A DNA stretch of 64,000 bases from Wuchereria bancrofti (Eukaryota; Nematoda; Chromadorea; Rhabditida; Onchocercidae). Of this stretch, positions 23,945 to 36,810 are shown piece by piece. A program made the translations under genes and the position numbers. Positions within the stretch are counted from its first letter, which is position 1, and each line of letters starts with the position of its first letter. The stretch spans positions 992,001-1,056,000 of the forward strand of contig SSBO01000008.1 of the NCBI GenBank assembly GCA_005281725.1. The letters are read 5' to 3'. A model generated the notes under the pieces. It made no database searches, had not been told where the DNA came from, and saw nothing but the letters and a program-made list of their open reading frames with translations.

Positions 23945-26900
23945 ATGACATCAATTGAAATAGAAGCTTCAGAGTAAGTTGTTTTTTCATATCCTGAGTT
24001 TATTTGCTACTTGTGATGCATTTCATTCACTAATGTTTTTGAATTCATTTTTTTCTGAATGACCATAGGACAGGTGCCATGTCCATCGCCATCTGCTAAT
24101 ACTCAAATATCATTCTTCTTCAAACAGAATACTTTTCCATAGTAGAAGTTTGACAGTTATTGGTTTCTTGGAGGATAATCTTGAAAAATCGAAAATAATT
24201 AGCTGTTCTTAAAATTTTTATAATTTAGTGTTGTGCGTCTTGTGGAACAATATTTAAAGGAAAATAACTTAATGCGTACATTGGCAATTCTACAGGTTTG
24301 TTCTACTTTTTGTGAAATTTTAGAATAATTTTGTGCTGGATAAATTTTTTTATGACACAAAATCATTTGTTAATATGTTTCACATTGACCAAATTTGATT
24401 ATTAAAATAAATATGCTACTCGTTTAAATATAAGTAGTTTTTCTTATCTTTATCCATAATTGATAACTAGCTTTTTTTGACAATTATACAAGGAGGTTTG
24501 AGAAGAATATCTAGTTTCATCCGATGTAAATCAGACAAGACATGGTCTTTTTGAATGAAATGTTTGATTTATCTTTTGTTCATTTTTTTTCTAGATACAT
24601 TTAGTCTGTTTTCATCCTGGAAATCTTTTGTATTTTTAGGAGGAAACAAATATTACATTAAATACGGTAGATAGTATTGATTCGTTTGTGCATGATATAC
24701 AAAATGGGCACTGGGATACGGTGCTTAAAGTAATTCAACCATTAAAACTACCGGCCAAGAAATTAATCGATTTATACGAACAGGTATTATTTTGCAGTGT
24801 ATTTTGCAATACATGCAGTAGCAATAAAGTATGTAGATGCCGCTTACTTAGTTATGATGAAATTAATGGAGTCATCAATAAGTTTAACATCTTTGATAAG
24901 TAATCATATTTTAATTACTGAACAGAATGTTAATATGCTTATTTATAATAAGGTAGGAAATGGACATAATTAGGTTTTTGCATGTTACTTCTCAGATTGT
25001 AATTGAATTAACGGAATTGCGTGAATTGGGCTCAGCTCGACTTCTCCTGCGACAAACCGATCCAATGCAACTGCTCAAAACGACAGAGCCGGAGAGGTAC
25101 TGTGTTGACTATTAATAATATCAACATAATATGCTAAAAAATTTATTGTTTTTAATGTTCTTAAGATTAACTTAAATCCTACGCTAAATATTGCTATTTA
25201 GCCTATAATCGCTCCTTTTGAGGATTTCAGACTGAAAAAACCTAAGAATTAGTAGGGAAATTTTCGCCTATCTGTCATTTTCTATCCTCCTTCTTTATAT
25301 AATATCTGAAAATGAGGTAATAATATAGTTCTTAATGTTTCATACTCCTTCATATAAATTTTCTCATATTCCAGATATGCTCGACTAGACAATCTTTTGG
25401 CTCGTTCTTACTTTGATCCACGTGAAGTATATCCTGATGGTAGTTCAAAAGAGAAACGAAGAGCTGCTATTGCACAGGTTGGCTTTGAGTTTTATTCAAA
25501 TTGATTCATTTTATGCTAGTAGTTATATAGTTGGCTTGCTTGCAGTATGCATCTAATGTTCTCGATTAATCATTTATTACTGAAATTCATCAAGAAAAAT
25601 GAGATTTTTTTGCAGTCTTTATCTGCCGAAGTGAACGTTGTACCACCGTCCAGGTTACTGGCACTTTTGGCACAAGCATTGAAATGGCAACAGCATCAAG
25701 GACTTCTTCCACCCGGTATAATTCAAATAATTTCATTATTCAAACGAATTAGTATTTGATATTCAAAAAATGGTAAAATAAATGCTCCTCGGATTACGTA
25801 ATTACAATTCCTATTATGTTTATGAAATAATAAGAGGAAAAATTGTTGGAGCAATTATAAACAATCATTAACTGTATCATCATACCTTCCATTTTGTCGA
25901 ATTATTAAAAAAAAGGAAAAAACGCTCTACAGTAGTGTTTTTGTTCCCGAAAGTTCCTTTCACCGCTTCCGTCTTGTGTAATTCTTGCACCTTCATGAAT
26001 ACCTGTGATCTTTGTAACATTTAGGGACACAGATCGACTTATTTCGTGGTAAAGCCGCAATTCGTGAACAGGAGGAGGAACGCTATCCAACACAAATGGC
26101 GCGTCAAATTAAATTTGGTAAAACAAGTTTCCCGCATTGCTCGCAGTTTTCACCGGATGGACAGTACTTGGTCACCGGTTCAGTGGATGGTTTTATCGAA
26201 GTCGGGTTTTCTTTTGTTTTCGAAATTTCAGTGTGATATCTTTCTTCTTTTTAAATCAATCATGAATCATATGGTTCTCATTTAAGGTCTGGAATTATAT
26301 GAATGGAAAGCTACGGAAGGATTTAAAGTATCAAGCGCAAGATAATTTTATGATGATGGATGGTCTAGTTTTAAGTTTATGTTTCAGTCGTGATTCGGAA
26401 ATGTTAGCTACAGCTAGCATGGAAGGCAAAATAAAGGTTTTTTTTTTCATGTTGCATTATAATATAAAGTCTTAGAAATACGAATAATCACCTGAACCCA
26501 CTGAACTTTTAATTAGTGTTTGCACTAATCAAATCTTCCACTAATCCATTCTGGCATGTCTCTGGAGTTGTAAATAGCATATTTCATGCTATGATCCTCT
26601 GATCTCATATTTATATTCACTTGGTTTCAAAACATATATTCAATTTCTGCAATTCCAAGAAGTGATGAGCGGCATTCTTTTGTCTTTCTTAGCGAAGTTG
26701 AATAAATTTCAAATACATTTTCAGGTAAATATTCTATTCAGATATCTTTTTCAGTTAATGGATTTCACAGCTTTCTTATTGCAATTTAGGTATGGAAAAT
26801 ACAAACGGGGCAGTGTTTAAGACGTATTGAGAAGGCGCATAATATGGGCATTACTAGTGTATATTTTTCGAAAGACAGTGCGCATGTCCTTTCAGCATCG

Positions 26901-28040
26901 TTTGATACACTTGTGAAGTATGTTATATTTACTCGTCCTACCATATTAATGAAATGAAAGGAGTTTAATTACGAGGGTTTTGAAAACTGTCATTTGTGGT
27001 ATATGAATTATTGGTTTGTGTCCATTTTACACATTTTTGAACTTTATTGCTCTCATCAACACTATTTTTACTATTATTTGTAGAGTTCATGGATTAAAGA
27101 GTGGCAAATGTCTGAAGGAACTTCGAGGACATACAAATTATGTTAATGATGCGAAATATACGGAGGTAAGTTGCTTAAGAGAGATTGAATGAAAAGTCGC
27201 GTTACACTTTGTTCTACCACTTTTGTGGCTTTTTATTGACCAGTTCTAAGCCAGGTTTTTTTAGACTTATGTCTTTCAGGATGGCCATATGTGTGTTTCT
27301 GCTTCAAGTGATGGAACAGTTCGAGTTTGGAATTTGAAAACTTGCGAGTGCGTGAATACGGTACGAGTAGCAGGTGATACAGTCGTGAATAGCGTGAATC
27401 CAATTCCCAAATCTGATAATCAATTCATCATTTGCAATCGGTCAAATACAATTGTTATTGTGAATATTCGAGGACAGGTAAAGACTGTATAAATTCTTAG
27501 TCGATGATTCAAAAATTTTTGAATTCAATAATTAATTTTGACGCTTTTTTAAAAAATTTTTTAAGAAAGCGTCAAAAAAAATTAAGTATTAAAAAGTATT
27601 TTCCCTGATTCTTCCTCATATTTCAGATCGTGAAATCAATGACTTCGGGTAAAACTGAAAATGGCAATTTCGTTGCATGCACATTATCTCCTCGTGGCGA
27701 TTGGGTGTATTGTGTTGGAGAGGATCATGTACTTTATTGTTTTTCACTAATTACTGGCAATTTGGAAAGCACATTACCGGTATGTTAAATAGTTTTATCA
27801 TTGAGAGAAATAAGTAAATGGAAATAAATAGTTATTATTTCGATAAAATATAAAAATAAAATACTTGATGTGGAAATTTCCGAAAATTGAATTTCTGAGA
27901 AAATTGATTCTATTTCATTTGTTTACATCTGCTTTTTGCAGTTACATGATGATCGAGTGAATGGTTTGTGTCATCACCCCCATCAGAATCTGATAGCATC
28001 GTATGCGGAAGACGGATTATTGAAGTTATGGAAGCCGTAA
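23945..28040 (+). CDS. smu-1: SMU1 splicing factor (LisH-CTLH-WD40)
   Basis: Thirteen in-phase exons: 23945-23973, 24229-24295, 24640-24783, 24996-25096, 25375-25477, 25616-25715, 26025-26200, 26287-26436, 26790-26917, 27084-27165, 27280-27477, 27627-27779, 27942-28040; 509 residues against 513 in human SMU1. A LisH motif ([20 protein letters not shown], ~10-30) is followed by a CTLH helix bundle (~42-100), the block [20 protein letters not shown], then [22 protein letters not shown]40 repeats fill ~215-509 ([58 protein letters not shown]) and the protein ends [13 protein letters not shown]-1 with RED/SMU-2 acts in spliceosome activation and alternative exon choice; it was first defined in C. 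elegans as a suppressor of unc-52 alleles. The exon 7 donor (GTCGGG after 26200) is unusually weak but required by the frame. Confidence 0.97.
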
Positions 28041-29609
28041 TAACATGACTGTAGTAACTCAAACTTCTTTGAAATGACTTCAGTTTGAATAGATTTTCTT
28101 TTCAAAACTTTAAATTGCAAAATGCTAATACTCTGTAATGAAATAATTTGAGCTCAAGTTTTATCATCTTCACTTCTTTCGTTATAGTTCGTTATAGTGG
28201 AACTGAGGTGCGATATGGGAGGCTTATATGTGTGTACTGGGTATGAAATAATGGTGAGATATCTAACGTAGTCCGAAAATTCTCGGTCTAACTGAAATTA
28301 AGGAGTGTAGGAAATATTCACAATGCTAGATTGTTATTTGTTTGTTTTTCCAATCTATTAATTCTCTTTTCTTCGTGGATATCGTTCACTTGTGCTTAAT
28401 GTTATTCTTTCTGTCTCAGAGCGATTTTATTAATGTCTACAATTAACGATTCTCTTGCATTTACATGAATGTTTGTCTTTTAGGTTTTTTAATTTTCAGA
28501 TTAAAATTTCAAAGTTTAAAGATACAGTTGTCTAGAATGTTTTTGGTTTTCATTTGTTTTAGAACTTCTTAATTCTAATTTTTTTCATCTTGTGCATCCA
28601 TTTTCACAGTGTGCATGATTTTCCGCTCTCTGGTATTATAGATGAAAGAACTCTTACTGTGCAAATACAGTAAGAGCTTTAAAAGTTCAAAGTTGAAAGC
28701 AATGAAACTTTTATTAGTCAAGAATTTTAGTCCATTTCATTCAGTGTAATATTTGTCATTGATTGGTATAAGCAAGAATGAATGACACATAGTTACTAAA
28801 AACTATAGATTCCAAGTCTTGCTTGATCTCAGAATTGGAAAAGTTGTTTTGAAATATTTTATTGCTCTTTGTAATTGATTTCTTAATGTTTTATGAAGGC
28901 AAAATTTCATTAGTTTTTTTATAAAAAGAAAAAATATTATCAACCACAAAGGGTTAACGTTTTGCAATGTTGCGAATTGGTTTGATTGTTATCCAATGAC
29001 ATTTCATTAATTTGATTATGATACTCATCGACAATCATATTGCAGGTTGAATCCAAAAATTCCAATGAATAACAATACAACTGTAAACGTTGTTTAAGTA
29101 GTCCCTTAAAATAAATTTGTTTAAAAATTTTTTTTTTTCATGAAAAATTGTATCAGAAATTGGCATAATTGTTTATTTTCATTTTGAAATTTATGTGATT
29201 TGTGTTCCTGCTTTTACATAAAACATACATACATGCTAATATTTACATATAAAACTGTACTTATAAATTAACTTGAAAATAAGAATAAACGAATGATTAA
29301 ACAATTAAACTAAATTAAGACTAGGCTAGTAGCATATACTTTTTTAAAGTCAAAACTAAACTAAGACTAGGTTAGTAGCATATACTTTTTTAAAGTTAAT
29401 TTTCCAAGCAAATTTCTCTGTTTTCTCAGAAGAAAACTTTCCCACTAATCTTCAAAGACTCGATCTTATTTTTATGCCCCCCTGAGGAGTGTAAGCTACC
29501 GCGCTGTATCGAGAATGTTTCTCGTTCCTTCCTACATCTCCCGATAATCATCCACTGGTCTGTTTCGTTTCAAGGGAATACTAAGTTTAAAGTTAATTTA
29601 AATTTCTGA
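28041..29609. other. Convergent intergenic region after SMU-1
   Basis: About 1.6 kb between SMU-1 (plus) and the small secreted-protein gene (minus). It should contain both 3' UTRs. No coding exon is convincing. It holds a 44-bp tandem duplication at 29307-29396. Confidence 0.5.
29307..29396. repeat. Tandem duplication of 44 bp
   Basis: Copies at 29307-29350 and 29353-29396 (offset 46 bp) differ at two bases. Intergenic, 3' of SMU-1. Confidence 0.9.
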
Positions 29610-30142
29610 TTAACTTACACCAGGAGTTCTTGGCAGCTTAGTAGCCACATTGAATAAGTTTTTGCAAATTTTACAGCTAATTTTTTGCGTGTAGCATAAA
29701 CCGATTACAGTGCATGAAATTTGTCGTGAAGGTGGTTGTGAAGCTTCAGAAATTCTGCAGGACTTTACTACCTGGAATTTAACTGAAGATAATGACGGAA
29801 ACAGTTTCGGGTTCCAAATTTGTCTTCTCAACTGTTTGCTGAATGTTATTTGTTTCATCGCGTCTGAAATATAGATGCTATTGATCAAATTTCAGCTAAA
29901 TTTTATAACCCAATGGCATGCAAAAAATATAGAGAATATGTGAAATACTCGGAAATTTTATTAACTTGTTAAAAATTTCTTCTCTTTCAAAAACAATTTC
30001 CAGTTATAAATATAAAAATACTTTTACCCATCAGGTGGTTACATATTCGAATTGTTAATAGTCCCGCACGGTTTGGTAAAATTACACCATTCACATAGAT
30101 TAGCATAAAATAAATATGACAAAATATCAGGAATGTCATCAT
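29610..30142 (-). CDS. Small predicted secreted cysteine-containing protein
   Basis: Two exons, 30142-30028 and 29863-29610, join in phase 1 to give 122 residues. The N-terminus MMTFLIFCHIYFMLIYVNG is a hydrophobic stretch ending in small residues, typical of a signal peptide. The rest is basic, with cysteines in RIC, KSCR, ISCT, LCY and SCKIC, i.e. six cysteines after the predicted cleavage. That suggests an extracellular disulfide-bonded peptide or a processed hormone-like product; a possible dibasic site is the LRRQ in the middle. I recognise no family. The end is uncertain: the stop at 29610 lies just after a strong donor-like GGT/GTAAGT, so a further exon (for instance from 29580) may replace the last two residues, although that intron would be only 38 bp. 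Expression is not shown by sequence. Confidence 0.45.
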
Positions 30143-31109
30143 TTTGTATGAAACGCTGATGAATGTTAGCCGATTTGATATTTAAGTGCAAACATTTGTG
30201 TAATTATATTTTTATCAGTCAGTTCGATTGCTCTTATCAATGATATTTGCCTAAAAGACTATGATTTATAAATGTTATTCGATCTTTTTAGATTGTTTAA
30301 GAAAAAAAAAAAACAAATTTTTTAAATTTCCAACTATTTTAATGATGATTTACATTGTTAAATATTCTTTTATCAATGATAGAAGAAATCAACGAAAAAT
30401 CTTCAAATAGAGTAGTATATATGACTATCAGTTGCATTTAAAAAAAAATCTTTTTACATTTCAGTGCAGGTTTCATCTGATGCTTCTTATACTATCAATC
30501 TGTAAATAGAAATTCTTTTCGTTTCCTTTCGTTGATTTTTTTGTTCCTTTTTTTTGGTGAAATACACGGTAAACCATTTTTTAGCATAAATTATTGATTT
30601 TGTCCCATAATTTATTCAATATGATGTTGCGATTTGATTGTTTACTCTTATAAAGATATCACTAGATTTAGTGTTATATGTATCAAACGTCCCTCTCGGG
30701 ATTTCTCGAGATATCGTTCATGAGAGTTTTTGTTGTATCAGTCTGAATTCAATCATTCTCTTTTTCCTTGCATACTCTTAATTTCTTCCATATCGATAAA
30801 AATTGAGATTTAGTTTGGGGAATTAAATCAGAATAGTTTCTGTTGGAAGGAATTTGTTGATGACTATTTCTGCGCATTATTTATTGCTTCTTATTCCCTT
30901 TATGGTACTTACTTGATGAGCATTAATTATTTTGTGAAATGGAAATACTTTATCAAAACAAGATGTTAGTTTATTGTTTTCATTTTTTTTAAAGTCAAAT
31001 ATGAACTAAACAAGTAAGACACAGCTGCTTATTTGGTAAACATTAATTGAGTTATGAAATGGAAATAACTTTTCCACATTTCACAATCTTCAAGCAAATC
31101 ATTAGTCCT
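30143..31109. other. Intergenic region downstream of UNC-73/Trio
   Basis: Lies between the small secreted-protein start and the decayed tail-exon copy. Both flanking genes are on the minus strand, so it should hold the former's promoter and the latter's 3' sequence. A motif CATTAATT..(G)A/TTATGAAATGGAAATA recurs at 30921-30948 and 31041-31068, with a weaker form at 31181-31210, so the duplicated unit around the tail exons may extend here. Confidence 0.4.
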
Positions 31110-31181
31110 TCAAAGTTGCTCCTTATGTCGTCCGTTGTAATCTTCCAAATAATCCATAAGGGATAATTCTTCGACTTCTTT
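31110..31181 (-). pseudogene. Decayed tandem copy of the UNC-73/Trio tail exon
   Basis: Preceded by a usable acceptor (CTTATAG), this reads 23 residues KEVEELSLMDYLEDYNGRHK plus EQL and then stops. The intact exon at 31278-31397 has DYLEDYKDRRKEQLRRIGDL. DNA similarity continues past the stop (ND-LLEDCE in frame, compare GDLFEDCE), so this is a tandem copy truncated by a stop codon. It could still serve as an alternative, shorter last exon. Confidence 0.6.
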
Positions 31182-31277
31182 CTATAAGTAATTTTTCATA
31201 AAATGGAAATAAAAATGTAAAAAATTATTTTTCAGTTTTTATTTTAAAAATTTTCCTTTACGACAAGATACAATTAT

Positions 31278-34200
31278 TCAACAGATAGACACAACTTCAC
31301 AATCTTCAAATAAATCACCAATTCTTCGAAGTTGCTCCTTACGTCGATCCTTGTAATCTTCCAAATAATCAACGAGAAAAAGTTTTTCGCTTCCTTGCTA
31401 TAATTAATTCAGAAAGGTAAACAATATGAAAATAATTTTTCAGTACTTTTTCGGAAAAAATTCAAACTTTTAACAGTTAACCTAATTTAAATTACAAAAA
31501 AAAAAAAATTGTTTTGGTCGCTTTTTAAATTAGTTTTGATTTTGACGGAATTGAAATTTGAATTTATTTTTAACTGAATGCGTAGTTTCGTTCGAAATTA
31601 TACTGACATCATTAAGGAAAGATAATTAGGGAAAGATTACACCGAGAAATCCCACAACACCGATATTTACTCTTCACCACTTTATTGATTTTATATTTTC
31701 TTCATGAGAACAAAGTGACCATAACTTAGTATAACTAACTTACTGAACCTAATAAATTTTTTTTTCTACTCCATAATTTCCTATTTCTAATTCACACATA
31801 TTTTAATTTCGATTCATAAATTCAAAAACAAACACTTTGCATCCATTCGCTTTTCAGGCATTCTGTTGCTGACAATCGAGCTCTATAAATTGAAATATAT
31901 CCAATCAAATTCTGAATTCTACTTTTTGATTAAATTTATGCAAAATTTTGAATCGAAATATTGGCAGTCATTCCTATTCTCTCAAAGACACTGCCAAATT
32001 TAGCAATCCTTTTCAACCTTTTTTTTTCTTTTTGCTTCCAAATCTCTTTTATTCTATTTTATCCATTTTAGATAATTGAAATTAGGGAAAAATTAAAAAC
32101 AAAAATAAAAATTAGAAATAAGAAAAATTAAATTAAAAAAGTGAGACTTAAAAGAAAAGAATTAGTGGATAGTGATTCAAAATTTATTTTATTTTTAAAA
32201 AATAAAAAATGAAACCATTACCCGGCATCTTTGACAATTACAGATTTCAATAATTCAATAATTGGCTGTGAATAAATTCGATAAATTTTCCTCTCATCAA
32301 TTGTTGAAATGTTAGATAAAATTTTTAACCGTATCACTTCATAATATTCATCGTCGAATGGTATTCTACCGGTTATTAATGTATATAACACAATTCCAAA
32401 ACTCCTATCGATTACGAAATTTTTATAAAAAGCAAAAAATCAAAAATCCAAAATTATTTTTACAAACAAAAACTGTTTGTATATCATAACGATGATCTGA
32501 TTTAAAATCGCAATAGCTTGATAAATATTTTTCTGATAAATTTTGATAAACAAATTAGATAGCGTTAATAGGTTGAAAGGATAAGAATTATTATCGATGA
32601 CAATTTGTGTGAAAGTTGATACGAAAGTTAATAAGAATTAATTAACTACCACTTGATTGATATATAGTTGAATTTTTCATCTTCAAAGCTAATTTTATGG
32701 ATGCATGTATATGCATAATCATTCAATTTGAAATAGCATTAGGTTATGATGTCAAATCAATAATTATTTGATTAATTAATTACCACATATCTGATTTTGT
32801 TGTAACTTCATGGTGAGAAATTTGTTCTGGTGAAGCAAAATCAATTGCACCATAATTCCAAACAACTACTTTTTCATTACAATATCGACTAGAACCAAAA
32901 TCGATTACCACAAGTCGTACAATATTACTAATATGCATTAATAAATTCTCCGGCTATAATAGAAATAATAAAAACAAACAAAAAAAAGAAAAAAAAAGTT
33001 TATTTAATTTTTAATACAATCAAATTTGAAATTTCATTTTCAATAAAAAAAAAAAATCGAATAAGAATTTATTTGTACCCGAATAGCAAGATGAGCAATT
33101 TGAAAGGAATGAAGATATTCTAATGCTAATAAAAGATCTTTACAGAATCGTTGAATTAATGCTTCAGAAATATATCCCAGACGTATTATGTAGTCTAATA
33201 GATGTGGACCATTTAACCTGTTAATATTTGCTAATTATTATTATAACACAATGATTAAAGCAATCATTCATCAAAAAATCATAAAAACAGATTATATTAG
33301 TCAGAAAATCATGAATGCAATCACTGAAGTATTAGTTAAATTAAATTACTTTACTTCATTTTCTGATCAAAAAATAAGATAAAAAAAAAATATTTAGTGG
33401 GGGAAATAATCAAAATCATCAGTCATATTAAAGAGAGATCAAATATCCTAATAAAAATGTTTCATATTTAATGTCTAAAATCTTTCTTTATAAGTTCTTC
33501 AACACCAACAGAATGTATTTTATTGAAATATTCAGTTAATTTTCTTAATAAAACTATTCCACATAACACACTTCTTACTAGCAATAATTTTTTTATTGAA
33601 GGATTGGTTTTATAGCTAATTAAGTTATTGTCACTCAAGACAACTGTCCGGAATGATCATTAACTCTTCTACTGAATAAAAATATCTTACCATTGCATAA
33701 TCATGATTAATTGATTGTTAAGTTTAACAGCCCCATGATAAGCAACAATATTACGATGTCGAATACAACGCATAACATTGATTTCACGTTCAATATTTTC
33801 CCATTCATTTTTAGCTTGCGTCAATTCACGTATGAAACATTTTGCTGCATACTGTTTCTTGTCACTTTTACGTATTATTTCCTTCACGTAAGCAAATTTT
33901 CCTTTGTATACTACGCGAGCAATGGTATAAATTTTTGAGTATGTTGCTTCATCAATATATTCTGTCTAACAAATTGTTAAAATGTAATTTCAAAGAAAAT
34001 TGAAAATAATGAGAACTAAAACAAATTAAGTGAAATATTAATCGTTCAGTTCATTTCTATGTAAAAGATAGTTTATATACATAAAAATGCGCGTTATATG
34101 AAAGTATAAAATAGGTAATAAATCTAAATCTAAAAATTAAAGTCACACGTGAAAAAAATCAAAGTCTAACTTAATGTTTCCAAGCATTTATCACTTATTA

Positions 34201-36770
34201 TTATTATCATTAATCATTGATTATTCCATTTTCATTTAATTACTTAAAAAAATGAGTAATTAACGAATAATTAATTACAAGTAAGTGAGAACGAGGTAGA
34301 AAATAATTATGAATAATTGTCACCTCGGCATTAATATCACCAATGAAAGTAATTGATGATAAAGACCGTGAAGAAGCCAAATTTAAGTCAACGTCAGCAG
34401 TTGGCCCAGTTTTACCCTTGAAATATTCGTTAAAGGCATAAATGCGAAAGGAATAAAAAGTAGATTTGAGATCAGCGATAACTGTCGATGTACCAATGAT
34501 ACCTTCCATTGCTATCCGATAATTAGTCATATCTACAAGAATATTGATTTTTACCGGAGATACTGATATTTTCAATGTAATTTATGCATAATCACATGCT
34601 AAAGGATACGCAAAACTCGATTTGATGCTATATGTTTACAGTTATAATAAAAGTATATGTATATTAACAATGAAATATTATTCAATTATATAAAAAAAAG
34701 GAAAAAGAATAAACAGCAGAAATAATCTAAGAAATTTAAGTCAGAAAATTAAAGAATCAGATGAAAAATTTAGCATAAAATGTTAATGAAAAATAGCAAT
34801 TAAATTAATAATAGACGAAATAATTAATATGTAAAAATTTTACCTTTTCGTTTATATTCTACAACATAATAGACATTTTTCGAATTACCCTTTTTTGCAT
34901 CCTTCCACTGCAACAATACATTATTTCGATTAACTGCTTTACATGTTGTAATATGAGTAATACCAGGTGGTACAATTATCGTAATCCACGCGACAGTATG
35001 ACATTTACCGAAGATATTTTCAGCTTGAACCCAGTATTGTCCACTATCTTCTTCTACGCACTTTTTAAGTGTTAATAATGAATAGCCTTCTTTGTTTGTC
35101 TACAAAGCAAAAGTTTTTTTTTTTAATTTAATAATTATAATTAGGTATTGGAATATTAATATATATGAGAATAATTATGTATAAGAATATCAGTAAGATT
35201 GAATTTTGATAAATTGAGATTATTAACAAAAAGGATGCTCGAGAGATTTCAGTATCTAATTGTGAATTATAATACGATTGATAGGTTGGAAGAGAAGAAG
35301 TGTAAAATAAATTAAAATTGTTGGTAGAAAAAGTACCCAAGAGATCTCAATATATAGCAATATTAAAAAAAAATTTACATAAGGAAATTTGAGTTATATC
35401 CAGAAAGTAACAAAAAAAAAAATTATTCGTTTTTATCAAACTTGAAGAGTAATTTCTTTTTGACCGCTAATAAATAATTATTAAATTGATTGTAACTTTT
35501 TTAATTGATAATAAATGAAACAAAAAAAGCTCCGTACTTACGGTAACTTCATATTGACGTTTAGCTGTAATTACTGGACCGCGCCAAGTAATCGTATGTG
35601 ATTCTTCTGAGAAAAATTTACACATCAAAGTTATTTTTTCGCCTAATTTTATCCTCATATCTTGTAAAGGTTCAATACAAATTGGTCTTTTATGCGAATG
35701 AGAGAATAATAGCGAAAAAGATTGCTTTTGAACAGGTAGAAATGATACTAAATTAGTTAAATATGAAATATTATTTAATAAATTGGACGGATTATCCTTG
35801 AAAAGTATTTCCTGACCAGAATCGACTAAATGATACCATTTCCGACGATATCTGAAATAAATGATTATTTAATGCTAATTTCATCCTTTTTTTTTTCTTT
35901 TCGTTTACTTGTTACACTTAAATAAGTATTAATACATGTAAAAATGTTATATTTCAAGTATTGCTAATAGTCGTTTAAATTATAAAAATAAATTTTTTGA
36001 AGAAATGAATAGTTTGATTATTTGAAATGAAATGCAAAAGATTAATTAGCTTCAAATGTACTAAGTTTCAAATAATTTCTTAGTCTAAACTATAAGCATA
36101 TAAAAAGGAAAAGCTTAGTTAACTCAGTTGTAATAATCACTGTTAATAAATTTGAGCCGGAAGAGAGTTATAACAATAGTTATTGCAGCTAAGATAATTA
36201 AACTCTTTTTTGATTAGTTTAAGCTAATAATGATTATTTTAAAGATAATATAACAGAACAAATATAAAGTAAAACATCATTCCACGAACCTTATTTGTTG
36301 AGCAAAATTATCACCTGGTACCGTATTTAGATCAAGGAAATAAGTCGGAATATAACCTTTCTTTCCATCTTCTTTCTCAACTTCTGCATATCCTTTTCTA
36401 TCAATATTTATGATTTTAACCTGTAAAAACTATCATTTGCAACATTTTCAATTATTCCGATAAAACAAAATTGCTGTGTAATGACTGTGACATATAAAAT
36501 TATACGTAATTCATTTCGTACTTGAAAGATTGTGTGGGAAATTATACGTAGTTCATTTCGTACGTAAAAGTTGTGTATAAAATTATACGTAGTTCATTTT
36601 GTACGTAAAAGTTAGGTTGTGTTCACACGAAGCATTAAGCATCATATAATTAAAATTGATAATCTTTTAATTCATCATCCCATCAATCGATATTATCTAA
36701 TTTCCGCACATAAACATTTTACTCTTAGTGTATCAATATTTTTTGCTGTCTAGAATTGTTTTCATCTCTT

Positions 36771-36810
<40 letters not shown>

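Noticed and set aside
31822..31834. Stop TGA at 31822 as the definite end of UNC-73/Trio
   Set aside because: Open alternative: a GTTTGT donor after 31834 leads in phase to a tail exon resembling the Trio tail, so this stop is kept only as an alternative end.
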